A DNA stretch of 64,000 nucleotides from Caprimulgus europaeus (taxonomy: Eukaryota; Chordata; Aves; Caprimulgiformes; Caprimulgidae): assembly GCA_907165065.1 (NCBI GenBank), contig OU015528.1, positions 29,100,515-29,164,514 of the forward strand, read 5' to 3'. Numbering within the stretch: the stretch's first letter is position 1; the number at the start of each line of letters is the position of its first letter. A program made the translations under genes and the position numbers. This document shows, in pieces, positions 50,800 through 64,000 of this stretch. The notes under the pieces are model-generated. The model was given only the letters and a program-made list of their open reading frames with translations. It did not search any database and was not told where the DNA came from.

Positions 50800-53700
50800 C
50801 CCACTAAACCTTTTGAGCTTTGGTAACTAATGTGCATATTTCTCAGTAACAGCATATAGAGACAAAACCCAGTTGCTTTAAAATTTTGCAATTATACGTA
50901 ATCTCTGTGATACTATGCCATTCAGCATCTAGAACTGGAAAACAGAAGAATGAACTTCCATTATGGCAGAAGACTAAATATTCTGAGGCACAGTTTATCC
51001 TCTGAGATTATATCTGCAAGCTTAAACTGGTTGATTGTCTTCTCATTTCACAGAAATTCTGTTCATTTGCAGTAACTGTTCTAAAATAACATTAAATTGT
51101 CTAATCATTGCAGCTCTATTTTCTGATTTGTTCAAACATATGCTCCCTAGAGTCCCATACGTGGAAAGAACATAAGGATTTCCTTTCTCTTAACTTCTAT
51201 AGCTCTCCTTTGATCTGTTTCTGAGCTCTAAACATAGTGATTCCAGGTTACCTAAAAACATACTGCATTCATTTCTTTGACAGCATTTTCACAGAAAAGT
51301 TACATTTTGAAAGACTGAAGAGGTATCTAAAGACATACTTCAAGGGGGATTTTGTCACTCTGACATCATATTCGAAATGTTAATGTTTTCACTGTCATGA
51401 AATTTTATTGTAATCATCGTAGTTTGTATTTTGAGTCTTTTTTGATTCAACAAGAATTGCTTGCTCTGTTTGCCGTAGCATTATGATTTCATAATTCAAA
51501 TTGGCAGATTCAAAATGGTACAAATATATACCTGAATACATGTATGCCTATATATGTACAAATATATATGTGAGTATCTAATGAAAAAAAAAAACAACAC
51601 AAAAACATTTTAATATAAAAAGGTAATACTTGTAAACCAATATTTCTAGTGAAAAATAAAAAAAAATTACTTGATATGGAAATAGATCTCTTTATTATAT
51701 GAACTGTTTATTCATAGAAATGTCATAATAGCCATAACAGTAATACCAGCATGCTAAGAGCAAATTATATTTAGAAGCAAGGCTGAACTTATTTGTCACA
51801 CACTTATTTTTCATTTTCAATTTTTTCTAGTAATAGTTTTTCAGAAAAACAGAAGAAAAATTGTTGAACTGATATTGTAGCTTATCAAAAGCTAAGGAAC
51901 TGAATAGTTATAAGACAGCTATTATTTCTTATTGAGATTACCTGTGTGTCCAATTTAGGAAATATGTAAGAGAAACAAAGGTTTTTGAAGCAGGAACACT
52001 TTTTTCAGAATAGATACACACCACACAAAAAGATGACAGACAGAGCTCTGGACTACATGTCCCTCAGCATAAATGACTGGGTTCCTCAAGACTAAAGCTG
52101 TCAACTTTCTGAAGAAAGCCATTACAAATTCTTTGTCTCCCTTGTCCTTTCCCTTGGAAGGGGAAGAGAACACCTATGAAACAGCTTTTGTTCACAGCAG
52201 TTGTGAAGCATATGTATTTCATTATGATATAGTGATGAATTAATGTGTCTTCTGTTTAAGATAGGGCTCAGGAGAGAACTGGGGTTTTTTAAGGGGAATA
52301 TTAGGCCAATTTGTATGACAGGAAGTTGAAGAATGGAGACCATGCATAGGTCACATGGGTATGAAAGGTAATGCTTGAAAAGTAAGTGGGAATGTCAGGA
52401 GTGCAGATAAAACTCCTGTTATTAAAAAATAAAATAAAAAAAATAAAAAAGCTTTAGAAAATAAAGCTATGAGGTCCAGATGAGGTAAGCACCATGAACA
52501 TGGAAGATGAGGAAACACAGCACCCTTATGTCACCCTTCATTTATGTTCATTATAACAGGGTCTCTTGTTTGATCTTAGTTGACCAAACCTCATGCAATC
52601 TTATAAAATTTTCTTAATAAGCTATGTGCCAACTCTCATTTAATTTGCACTTCTAAACGTAATTAAACTACTACCTCACCCTCAAACATTTACCACATTT
52701 TTCAGTACCCAATAGCATATCATATATTGCCATATAGGTTACTTTTCCATGCTTTCAGCATGGCTTTGGCTATATCCAGCCATGTTATCGCCTCTTGACA
52801 GAGTATTGAATATTGGGAAATCATAGATAATCAGTCTGAAAGGAATCAGATAGATTTAAAAATTAGTTTAATATTTATTTCAAATTTGGAGAGTTTCCTG
52901 AACTCAGTTACCCCTTATCCATGCCAGGTTATTGCCTTAAACATTAATATTTCTATGCAGATGCTGCTTTTCATATAAATGATCAGATATTTTTGGATGA
53001 GAGAGGGAAACTGAGAAACTATACTGAAACTAGAATTCACTCCTGTGAAGGACCATGGTAAGGCTGAAATCTCTCCTTCAATCAATATTTATATGCATGG
53101 AAAATTAAATGCCACAGAAGATATGGAGACAGAGATTTTCTGATTGTACAGCTGTCTCATGTTTTGGGTATTAATTTGAGAGAAGAGGTAGTGAGATTCA
53201 ATAAATATTAGTTAATCAAGGATGGACAGGTCTCACTTTGGGAAGGAAAAATATTTTCATGAGGAAAAATATGGAAGGTATGTTGTTTTGAATTATTTTT
53301 TATTTATTTGAACTTTGCGATAAACCATTCCCTCAGAAGGATCCTCTCCTGTTCCACTTCCTGCCTAGAAGTTTAGTTCTGAATTCATCAGAGTTTACTA
53401 ACTCCTTGGAAGAGAAAAGCATTTTTTCTTTCCTTTTTCCTTTCTCTCTAACTCCAGTGTTGGTGTCTCATGTATACAGTGACACCATACTAAAAATGTC
53501 ACCAAAAATTACAAAATACCAATAGCATTCTGTAATAATCTGAGTACAAAGAAGTCCAGAAAAGAACTATGTTAAATAGGGCAGATTTCTACTGACAAAA
53601 TTTACAACTAAATTTGCTGTGGAAGGCATTTTTTTCTCATTAGCAAGTAAAAGAGCAAGGCATTTGTTAAGATGAAAGATAATCTTTCTTACCTAATAAA

Positions 53701-54784
53701 AATCAAATGTAATACTTGTCATAACAAAAGGGACACTCCAAGAATGAAATTAGCACATATTTCATATTTCTGATTCTCACAGAAACTTTACTTCTCTTCT
53801 TTATACTACAAATCACTGTAGATTTTCCCCAGTTCTTACTGCATATAAAGAATAATAATGGCTTGGAATAATATAACATTTATATTCACTGCATAAGAAT
53901 AAAAAGGATAATGTTTATTACTTCTACTGAATATTTTTCCATACCTAAATGTGCAATCACTCCTGATACTTTGATTTTCCTCTTTTAACATAAGACTGTG
54001 TTTTCACTGGACCAAATCAAACTCATGTATTTTTAAGTTGGTCTTTTCCTATTGAACATAAAAGGTTCAATAGGAACCCTATAATATTGTTCAAAAATAC
54101 ACAATAAAAGGCATATTTATGTACCTTGTTTCACATCAGCTTCATAAATTCAGTTTAAGATACATGGCAGTGCTAAGCTAAGAAAGGTAAGAAGCAAAAA
54201 CGTGATAAGGGAATATGGGGAAAAAAAGTGTCTTTCTATCCAAATGTTTTAAGGTGATATTTCTGACTGACAAACAGCTGACAGAGAAATACCTCACAGT
54301 TTTTCTTCACTCATTAGGAATATGCAAATGGTTAATACAAAAAGATTCTAGACCATTAAGCATGCTAAATTCAACAATAATTTTATTAAATCATTTCAAA
54401 ATCTGACAGGAAGGCTATGCAGTGGCTGAAGGACAAATCTTATGTAGTCAAAATGGGTTACTAGCATCATGAACAAACTGCTAGAAATTGGTTTCTCAGG
54501 TAACAATAGAAATGGACATAATACAGACTTAAACTGGTAAAACCATGCAGCAAAATCCCACCCACATAGACAATGCAATATTTTGGTTATAACTGGTTCT
54601 TAATACAGCTAGCTTTGAATGTCGGTTACAATCTTTGCAACCAAGCCTTTACAGACAGATTTTAACACTCTGATATTTTTTTAAAAATAGGAAAAAACAC
54701 CACACTTACAAGGAAACTGAAAAACTGTTTCATTAACCCACGACCTGTTAGCCATTATTACTATGTCATGTCTTCATGGTACAT

Positions 54785-55213
54785 TCACAGAAACAGAATC
54801 ACAGAATGGCAGGGGTTGGAAGGGACCTCTGGAGATCATCTAGTCCAACCCCTCTGCCAAAGCAGGTTCACCTAGAGCAAGTTGCACAGGACTGCATCCA
54901 GGTGGGTTTTGAATATCTCCAGAGAAGGAGACTCCACAACCTCTCTGGTGCTCTGGCACCCTCACAGTAAAGAAGTTTTTCCTCATGTTTAAGCAGAACC
55001 TCCTGTGTTCCAGCTTGTGCATATTGCCTCTTGTCCTATCGCTGGCCACCACGGAAATGAGTCTGGCACCATTCTCTTGACACTCACCCTTTAGATATTT
55101 ATAAACTTTAATAAGGTCCCCTCTCAGTCTTCTATTCTCTAGACTAAACAGACCCAGCTCTCTAAGTCTTTCCTCACAAGATGCTTCAGCCCCTTAATAA
55201 TCTTTGTAGCCCT
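54785..55213 (-). mobile_element. CR1 LINE 3' fragment
   Basis: Minus-strand CR1 of about 430 bp. It starts on the plus strand with the 3' tail in reverse complement (CACAGAAACAGAATCACAG) and the 3' UTR (GGGTTGGAAGGGACCTCTGG), then the ORF2 C-terminus. The minus frame 54840-55052 shows [18 protein letters not shown] and [16 protein letters not shown]. Compared with the CR1 at 33.6 kb, about 13 bases are missing near 54945, in the segment that there encodes HWNRLP, so the reading frame shifts. Homology stops at about 55213, a 5' truncation. It retains no catalytic domain. Confidence 0.95.
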
Positions 55214-56408
55214 ACCATCATATTCTACTTCAAATATATTTTCTGCTGTAATTACTAACATCTCTTGAAACAATAGAACCTCCTTTGAGACGAACAGACA
55301 TTGTAAAGAGCTGAGCAGTTGAAACAATATATGGGATGGAAACAATCTCTCCCTTGCTATTGCGAATGAGTGCTAGAAATAGTTTTGCATGCCCAGCCAA
55401 TACTGTTTTTTCAGGCTTTTCTTGTCTAAACTGACATCTAGTTTATTTCTCATTGGCTACAGGTTTGTACAATAAAATAATGGCCAATAGTTGATAATAA
55501 GTTAGTGATCACAGAAGTAAAGTGAAAACTGATCAACATTTCACCTTTATAGGAGATTTCTGCTGGACGGTGTTGAAGACCAATAAGGTTAGGAAGCTTG
55601 CAAGGCTGTCGTATGTGCTATTTCACTGGCATGTCTATGCATACACTGAAAACAAAAAATCCTTGAGTTGTTATATGTATATTTTATATAGATGTTATGT
55701 ATATATTATATGTGTGCTGCATTATAGTAAATAAGCAAGGTCACATAGATATGGTAGAAACACCAATAGCACATTACTGTAGCTGAAGTTGTCACTCTAA
55801 GCCATCTTTAAAATTAATGAACAGAAATAGACATCTCAAAGGCAATTAATTGGGGCAATTTTGGATTATTGTGTTTAGGAGAGATTAAACTCTTCTGTAG
55901 TGTCTATTCTCCCCATTGATTAGATAACATAGCTAAAGTGAATAGCTAGACTCAGGTGTCTCATTTTCAAACACTTAATTTAGAGCAAATACATACAATC
56001 CTAAAGGGAATCATGGAATATACTAAATTATTTGTCTTTTTGATAAAGACTCATGCAACACATCCAACACATGTGGAAATAATTCACAAAATAAAATTTA
56101 AAAAAAAGGTTCTGGAATTGTTTGTTCAATTTTATTGCTATGTAAGCAGTTATTTAATAGGTTTTTCTATCCAAGTTCCTGCTCCTTGGATTTTTATATT
56201 GTTTTTATTACCCATCTGGTATAATGCTATTTTTTACTATTACTAGGCTCCATTACCAAATTAGAAAAGTTACAGATAAAAAGCTGTGTAATAAAATATG
56301 CTGATGTTTAATATGACTCTTTGCATTCATGGCTTTTACAATATATTAATATTGTATTAATATAGCTTATAGTGATAGAAATTCAATCCTTAGCAATCGG
56401 AATTGTCA
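55214..56408. other. AT-rich stretch without recognised genes
   Basis: About 1.2 kb between two mobile elements. Only short AT-rich frames are present, and nothing is recognised. Confidence 0.6.
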
Positions 56409-56588
56409 ACTTGTGTGACAGTTTAACTTAGCTGGCAACCAAACAAGCCACTTGCACCCTGCCCCCCCCACCCCCTTCCCTTCCCACCCCCTCCCAGGGA
56501 ATCAGGGAGAGAATTGGAGGGGTAAAGGTAAGGAGACTTGTAGGTTGAGATAAGAACAATTTAATAATTAAAGTAAAATACAATTAAA

Positions 56589-56697
<109 letters not shown>

Positions 56698-56838
56698 TGA
56701 TGCAGAGTACAAATGCTCACCACCTGCTGATAATGATTCCAGAGGAGTGAAAAGCAACCCTGAAACTGAAATCGCAATCCTGGAAAAGTGAGCCCTAGGG
56801 ATTCCCCAGAGAATCCCCCACTTTCTGGTCAGCTCCAG

Positions 56839-56846
56839 TTAATATA
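56839..56846 (-). promoter_or_regulatory. TATA-like site in LTR
   Basis: In sense orientation TATATTAA follows CAG and precedes CTGG. The family usually has CAGTATATAAACTGG here, the retroviral U3 promoter core. It is a fossil signal; present activity is unknown. Confidence 0.5.
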
Positions 56847-57091
56847 CTGGACATGACATAATATGATATGGAATATCTTACTGGCATATCCAACTGTCAG
56901 TTTTGGGTTTTACCAACTACTACACTTTTCCTCTCCATTCCCCACTTCCAGACCTCTCTTCTTGGAAACTGCCGAAGTACAGTGTCCATCAACATTGTTT
57001 TCATAACAATCCCCATTGAAACCAAAACACAGTGCTTTCTAGCTACTAAGAAGAAAATTAACCCTATCCTAGCAAAAACCAGGTCAACTTG

Positions 57092-60000
57092 TTAACCAGA
57101 AAACTCAGACTTTTCTTCAGTATAAAATACTATTTCTGTAGTTTTCACAATTTATTAAATAAATACAGGTTCAACTGTTACTGATCCTGTACATTTTTCC
57201 CTTAAAGATTAAATTCAAATTCAAATTGCAAAATGAAGAGATTATAGAAAATAATGGTAAATTTATTATCTATGAGGAGAAATGTCAAAGCTATTTGTAG
57301 AATGTAGTTATCTTACACAGGAAGCAAACAAAAGCTTTGTTTTACATTTCTGAAGTCAAGAGGACCGCTCCTTTGTTGACTGAGAGACTTCAAGCTCATT
57401 GAAATGCTTTCCTCGGGTATGGCTGTAACATATAAAAAACCTGTGACATATGATACTTCAGTTGATTTATTATCTAGCAAAAGAATACTGTGGGTATACA
57501 GCTACATAAGCAGGAAAAATGTCAGTAAGTTTACCACAACCACTTGCAAATAAGTTATGAGACATTTATGTCACCGAGGAAAATATCTGCAGTCAAATAC
57601 TCATTCCTTGTTACTTGGAAATACCGCCGTTGTTCAAATAAAATTTTGGACCAAATTCAGCTACAGCATAACTAGACTTATTTACACAATGACACATAAA
57701 AATAATTTCTTCTCATCGAAGTTTGTCAAAATGGGATTTTTTCTCTTAAAGACAGAATGAGATGAATGTTTTAATTTCTGCTCTGAATAACATGGAACAG
57801 GAGGTTGAATGCGGCTCTTTACCACTCAGATAAACAGCTCTCTGAGGTTCACCACTGTCCATCCCTTTCCTTTTCATTAACCTGCTTTTTCTCTCTTATC
57901 CCAAAAATGATTAACACTTGTCCTGACAAGGGATTCCGAGTCTCCCAAACACCTTGAGTCAAGACATCTGTTGTGCAAAGTGTGTTCTTTCCATGATGAA
58001 GAGGATTAATACAGAGGACATTTCATCACCAAGTCTCACAGCAACCCCTTCCAGTCTTTGTCAGTGCATTCTGGCCTTCTCACTTCACCCACAGTGATAT
58101 TTGTATACTTCATCTGAGCATGTTTCCTGCCATTTAAGATGAAAGAACAAAGAAGGGTTTTCCCAGTTTCACTGTCAAATAATACCACCTGTGGAGACTG
58201 CCTGATTACTGAACAAAACAGTCTCTCTTGCTATCTTAAAATATCACATTGGCCCAGCAAAAAAGAGCTTTGGCAGCAAGTTGTTTAGTTCCAAGATGTA
58301 TTTACTTTTACGTAAGAGTGAAAAAGACATTTTTATAGTCACATAGGGCCAATATTTGTCTTTGTTAATTGAGGTGGAGAACTGCACATAGGTGGGGAAA
58401 TAAATTTAAATTATGTTTCTTCCCAATCTAGGGTCTCCAAGGCACCAACTCACAAAACAGTAGCAAGCAGAATCTGGACACAAGCCATGCTCTCAACCAA
58501 TTCTGTGGCTGGATGACTAAGGCTGATCATCATGTGATCTATGCAGATCAGAGGTCTTTTTAAGCATGACAGTGTAAAAGTCTTTTAATACTGTATACAC
58601 ACAGTGCACTTAAGCCAAGTCGATTGAGTTTTGTGCTAGTAAGCTGCCATGGGAAATACTACAGCACTATTTCTCCTACCCACAGCAGAGACCTAGATTT
58701 CTCAGGTTCATCAGTTCATGATTGCAGTCCTCACGGCTACAGTCTGAAAGAGAGTGCCTTATGGTACAAAGCCCTTATGATAGATTTGTTTTCAGATATT
58801 AATCTTTAGATGTTAATGCAGAACATAGAGCTACCATTCAAGCTTTTTCCACTGTCATCTTTGCTAGTAAATAATGTACATGATCAGTACCTTTGCAGCT
58901 TTGTCAATGCAGAGGCTAGTGCATCTGACAGAAGTAGACAGAGTAAGAATGTGGGGATAGTCAAAGGAATTAAATGTGTTAAAGTTATATTTTATTCCTC
59001 CTTCCCAACTTAAGTTCTTGACTTCTCAGCAAACATTTCTTACAGATTTGCTCATCACCTTGAAAAATTAGAAAGAGTATTTCTCAGTGTCATACTATAA
59101 AGCCATGTCCATAGAATTCCAAAAACAGTGGGCTGATAATTTACTTTGCAATGATAAAAAGCTTGATCAGCACTTCTATGCTTCAGGTCATTATTCTATG
59201 AAGTACCTCTCATGATAACTCTCAAAAATCATAACAGAACTGAAAGATAAAAGTGCTGCATGAAGAATGATCTGCCAGTTCAGTCCTTTACAGATCTGCA
59301 TTTCTGCAGTACACAATGCACCTAGTTGAGCATACAGTCTCAGCACTAAATTTGTCTTATTGAAATAAATAGTATAAACATGTAATTGATAATCACTTAT
59401 AATGTTTAAAAAAGTGATTTAATGTTCATTCAAATAAAACCAGCACAAAACCAACAGCATGGAGTGTTGTGACGAAAATGACATGGAAAGAGATTTTTTT
59501 CAAGGAGCGACACTGAAGCGCTTAATTTTTAAAACACTATTACAACTGAATTTTAATATAATTACGATTATTTTACTTTTATTTACATATCACATTATAC
59601 AATATGTATTGTTACTTTGTTTTGTAAACCTGCCAACTTTAAAGTCTTTTGTCATTTCTATTGTCATTAGTGAATTTTCTATAATAATTTTCAACCAAAG
59701 ATACATAAATAATAGTAAGAATAAGAATGAGAGTGTATTTTAGCAATCAACAAAATCATCACTTAGAATGAAGTGATAATGTAAAAATCCATAAAGTTGA
59801 TAAGAAATTATTAAACTGTCATAACTCCTTGTTTATATTCTGAATGGATCTATTTTATAGTACTTTATCTACAATTGTACATTGTCTCAAGACCTTTCAA
59901 AGAAATATTTATTTTCATAATTTTTTAAGACAAATAGATTTGGATACCAGGGTTGGCCAAAGATGTTTCAGTTGATTTTTTGAAAATCAAGTTTTACTGA

Positions 60001-63000
60001 TGTACCTCTAGACTCATTTATTATTTTGATCTTCTATTTAAAACAAACACCTGAATAAAATGCAGTATCACAGTATTAACATCAATAGTCCTTCCTGAAG
60101 GTCTATTGTAGGAATAGATGAAGGTGTCATTGCAATCTTTACTATATTTATGAAAGTCCAATTTAAGACCCCGCTTCACCCATTTTTGTAGTTCTGGGTT
60201 TATAACATGTTCATAGTTCTTTCTTTGCAGCTCTGTTTTTTTCTGTTTACTTTTTATTTCTACTCTGGTGTCCCTGCAGCATTGTCATTCTAATAAAACC
60301 CACTAAACATGTATGTGGAGATGAGAGTAAAATCATAGTTTACTTCAGCTGCGAATGAGAAAAGCAAGTATTTTCTGCTGCTTTTGTTGAATCCTTCTTG
60401 TTGTAACCAGCCTGATGTTATCTCTCTCTGTCTCCTTATCTAGTCATGTTTGAACATTTTGGATTAGGAGAAAATGAGCCTAGCAGTAAAACCTTATCTC
60501 AACTGGCTATATCTACAGTGCTAAATAAAATAGGACTAGAGAGCAAGCTCAAACCCTAAACCCATCCACTCATACTACTTGATTATTAACATACTGTCTG
60601 GCATGGTTTTCACCTATACCATCTAGCACTCTCCCAAAAAATGCTTGGGATTTCATGAGCCAAGAGTCAGTCCCACTCCCAGAGTTTTCACTACCCTGCT
60701 ATCACCTACCAACCTACCACCCATACCTACTACCTCCAGCACTACTCCAGCAAGCCTTGTACCTCAAATACACCCACATGCCCTATCCATGACACCCTAG
60801 AAGCTATACAGATGCCCTCAGCAACATGTTCTGAAAACAAATGCCAGTGGGCTGCAACATTCTTTCATTATTTCAAACATTTCAACTGGAAAAAAAAAAA
60901 AAAAATTGAAAATCATTATTATATCTATGGATCGAAGGATACTATCCCAGGCACAGGTCCAAGGTCAAGAATATTGTGTGGATGTGGTCAGTCTGTGTTA
61001 GTCAGCCTTAGAGCTCAAAGGTGCTCTCTGCCTGTTTACAGGTTTTACTTTTTCCAAGCCCAGGTGTCAGAAGTTGTTGCCAGGATGAGGATGCAGATCA
61101 GTGCTACTGGTGATGCAGAACATCACAGAACTTGGCAAGGTTTAGCTATCCATGGGTAGCACATTCTCAATATGCAGAGAGTCTAGAGGAAGATTAATAG
61201 GTATGTTTGACCATACATGACATGTTTGGGGGTATTTTGTTTGTTTGTGTTTTTTTTTTCTTTGTTTGTTTGGTTTTTTGATCTAAAGATGCTTCTTTAA
61301 CCATTTTGGGATCAGATGCTAAGACCTTTCCTTAGGCTAAACAGATAAACAATCAAGCAGGGCTCACCTTTTTTAAAATACACCTGATGCTACACACCCT
61401 TTGAATATAGCCCATTTCATAAATATATTACAGGAAATTATCTATTTCCCTTAAACTCCAACAAACTTAAATCCACAGCTTTCATATCTCAAGCAAATGC
61501 CCTTGCTACAAGGCTATAGCTTAGCTTCAGGCTGACAGTGATACCCAAATTACCCAGCTAGAAAGGCTAGTTTTGGGTCTACTCCATACTGGGTGAATAA
61601 TTAATGTTGTTGTTACTGTTGTTATTATTTTTTAATACCAAACCCAATATAATGTGCATAAATTATCTAGGGAGCAATGATTATATTGCCTTCTGTCAGA
61701 ATACTCCAACCTCTAAACAATGTGCCAAGTGCACACACCACAGTAATCACAACTCTTTTCCCAACCATGGTTTCTGAAGGAAGAGTTTGTAGTCTGGCAT
61801 AGGATGAACTCTCTGGTGCCAGTTCACAAGACTGTTGTACAATTACTAGATTGCATCCTTTGGGAAACAGTTTTTAGGTTTCTAAATCATATCAGAATTC
61901 AGATGTAGCGAAGACAATGCTGCTCAAGACAAATTAATTCTGCAGTCATACACATACATAGACAGCTTTGGACTGAAAGACAGGTGCCAAGTGAATACAG
62001 ACATTTCCAGAGTAAGAAGTAACTGAGGAGTATGTGCCTTTGGAGATCCAGATATCTTGATCTATTTCAGGTGTGACAAATAGGAAACCCAAAATTTAAT
62101 CTAAGAGCATCATGGAAAATCAATTCTAAAAGGCATAGCAAAAGACATTACTCCATCAAAATAATACAAAGTCTACTCTCTGAATTAGAACAGCTGCAGG
62201 GAGTAGGGAAACCAGACCTGAAGGAGATTAGAATTATATTATTGGTTTGTGTAGGAAATTGAAGGAGGAAAAAGTGCTGGGAGGGAATCTACCTGGCCTC
62301 TGCAAATGCAGCAAAGGATTATCAACTTTAGAGGGAATAGCTATTTGGCTTTTGGCATATTTTTTATGGTGTACTTCAAAAATAGTTTTGTACATGAGAC
62401 ATCCCAGACTATTAATAAATCAATGGTTGTCTACCATTATTAATGGTCTTAATCAAGAACAAGTATAAACTCCATAAATTAATGAAGTATTAGTACACTT
62501 CTTAATGGACAGGTTGATCCAACTACGTAGTTCAGTGAAGAAAAATATTTCACTCTCAAATTTACATCCTGAATTCTTTGAATTAATACTTTTTATCCTT
62601 TCTTGAATCAGTAAGTACCTAATAGGCCATTAGCTACAGTGAGCAACCTGCAGTTTGAAAAACAAAACAAAATAAAACAGACATTTGTATCTTCAAAAAG
62701 GCAAGATAGTTTAATTTTTTTTTAAAAAAACATTGTCAGAATAAGGTAAAGATAAATAAATGAATAAGGAGAGAGTGAACTGGTGGTGAACAGAAACCTT
62801 GCATATTGTTGATAATGTACCCCATTTAAGTATAGGATACTTATCAAAGAGAAGTTCTGAAATGAATCCATCTGAAGTGAGGAACCGGGGGAAGAAAATA
62901 TTGAGGAGCTCTGGGGAAGAAAAGTTTATTTCAATATAAGTGTCTAAATCTTAAAAATTATTATAACAGCATAGTCAGCAGTAGCAGGAGATTGAACCTG

Positions 63001-64000
63001 ATTGCCAAAGATACCCTTTGAAATCCTGTTTCTGAGATCTATAAAAAACAAACCTCTGATGGTGCTGTACATGCACACTTCCCCTCAACAAATTTTTAGG
63101 TTCTTAGCAAGACATTTTCATGACTTTCCTAGAAACCTTGAAACTGCATAATCAAGAGTTCCTTTAGTTTAAACAAATATAATCTACATCACTCATGTTC
63201 CTTCTTTCAAAAACAAGTTTGCATAACATTATAGTTTAAAATGACCTCTTGTTTCCTCTTACTCATTTTGATTTTAATCAGGTTCTAATTCCATCTACAA
63301 ACTTTAAACCATTGGGTTATGCAAAATAATTTATTCTTAATTTTCTGTGTGTATATGTAGGAAGGATAGAAAGACAGCAGAGTTTTATGTAAGTACTAAT
63401 ATGGCAGGAAATAGGATCTGTTGAAATTTTAACTCACAGCCCTTGGCTCAGTCCGTGAAATACACTGAGACACATGACAAAGAAAACAAAATGTGGCAAA
63501 AATAGAGTAAGGGATGTAACTAAACCCCATAAGCAGAGGACTAGAGGGAGCGACTACTGTGTTGCCATATTGTCCTTGTTCAAACAGTCACGTTCCAAAT
63601 TTGCAATGCATGAGAATCTTAACATTTTATTTCTGAATCTGCATTTATACGTTTCAATTCTTCAAGTCAAATAATCTAATTTGGTGACTCCAACATTTAG
63701 TGCATTTGAGAAACTAGAAATAATTCCTCTCCCCTTTTCTGTAACTGCAATAATTTAGTAGCAATGCAAAATGAAACCTACCCTGTATCAAACACCCTCA
63801 CTATGCCAAGTGTTCCCCATGGTATCCTTTAATTCTACTCCATCTTAATCCACTGAAGGACTGCAGCTAACGCTGTTGTCAGATGAGCAGAGATTAATAG
63901 AGATGATGATGTTGTTGCTGATGATTTGAAAAAGTATAAATTCCTCAAAAAATGCATTTTCAGTCATTTCAAAATTATGTGAATACAAGCCAAATGAGAT
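57092..64000. other. AT-rich stretch without recognised genes
   Basis: About 6.9 kb of unique AT-rich DNA with short A/T runs (A-run near 60890-60905, T-rich tract near 61235-61280). Frames up to 115 codons occur (60812-61159) without a recognisable motif. No CR1, LTR, RNA gene or promoter was seen. Confidence 0.6.

Noticed and set aside
54154-54186. 33-nt in-frame microexon-like interval on plus (FKIHGSAKLRK) before gtaaga.
   Set aside because: Too short to judge, with a weak pyrimidine tract.

Overview
The window looks like avian nuclear DNA from an AT-rich, gene-poor region. The evidence is a set of CR1 LINEs with the bird-type 3' end (ATTCTRTG-type tail instead of poly-A), two solo LTRs that I recognise from memory as bird ERVL-type LTRs, and microsatellites. 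There is no CpG island, no operon-like gene packing, no rRNA or tRNA that I can identify, and no gene that I can name. The species cannot be told from the sequence alone.

Layout: 1-15467 is AT-rich DNA without a recognisable gene, holding (TA)n(CA)n and (TATT)n microsatellites, T- and A-rich runs, and one coiled-coil-like possible exon near 2.1 kb. 15468-17291 is a repeat cluster: a 5'-truncated CR1 (minus) that ends in a fold-back inverted repeat, an AT palindrome, then a complete solo LTR with a 5-bp target-site duplication. 17292-33502 is unique AT-rich DNA with a perfect 31-bp tandem duplication and a GC-richer block near 30.6-31.05 kb. 33503-36003 is the main coding remnant: a 2.5-kb CR1 (minus) whose ORF2 (part of the endonuclease, all of the reverse transcriptase, and the C-terminal region) reads in one frame except for a single TAG. 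36004-41314 is unique sequence with an AT palindrome and a possible 150-nt exon. 41315-41924 is an older, internally deleted CR1 (plus). 41925-54784 has large microsatellites (AAT, AAAG, poly-A) and two possible small exons. 54785-55213 is a CR1 3' fragment (minus). 56409-57091 is a second solo LTR (minus) with its own 5-bp duplication and expanded AAT/AT repeats inside. 57092-64000 is featureless to me.

The only genes recognisable by homology belong to mobile elements. Several short open frames with good splice-like borders (2069-2172, 45369-45424 and 49093-49169 on +; 37071-37220 on -) may mean that the window lies inside long introns of a host gene, but none was recognised, and short chance frames are expected in 64 kb. 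I found no convincing new biological system. The most unusual structures are the CR1 fold-back junction near 16.1 kb and the lightly damaged CR1 ORF2.
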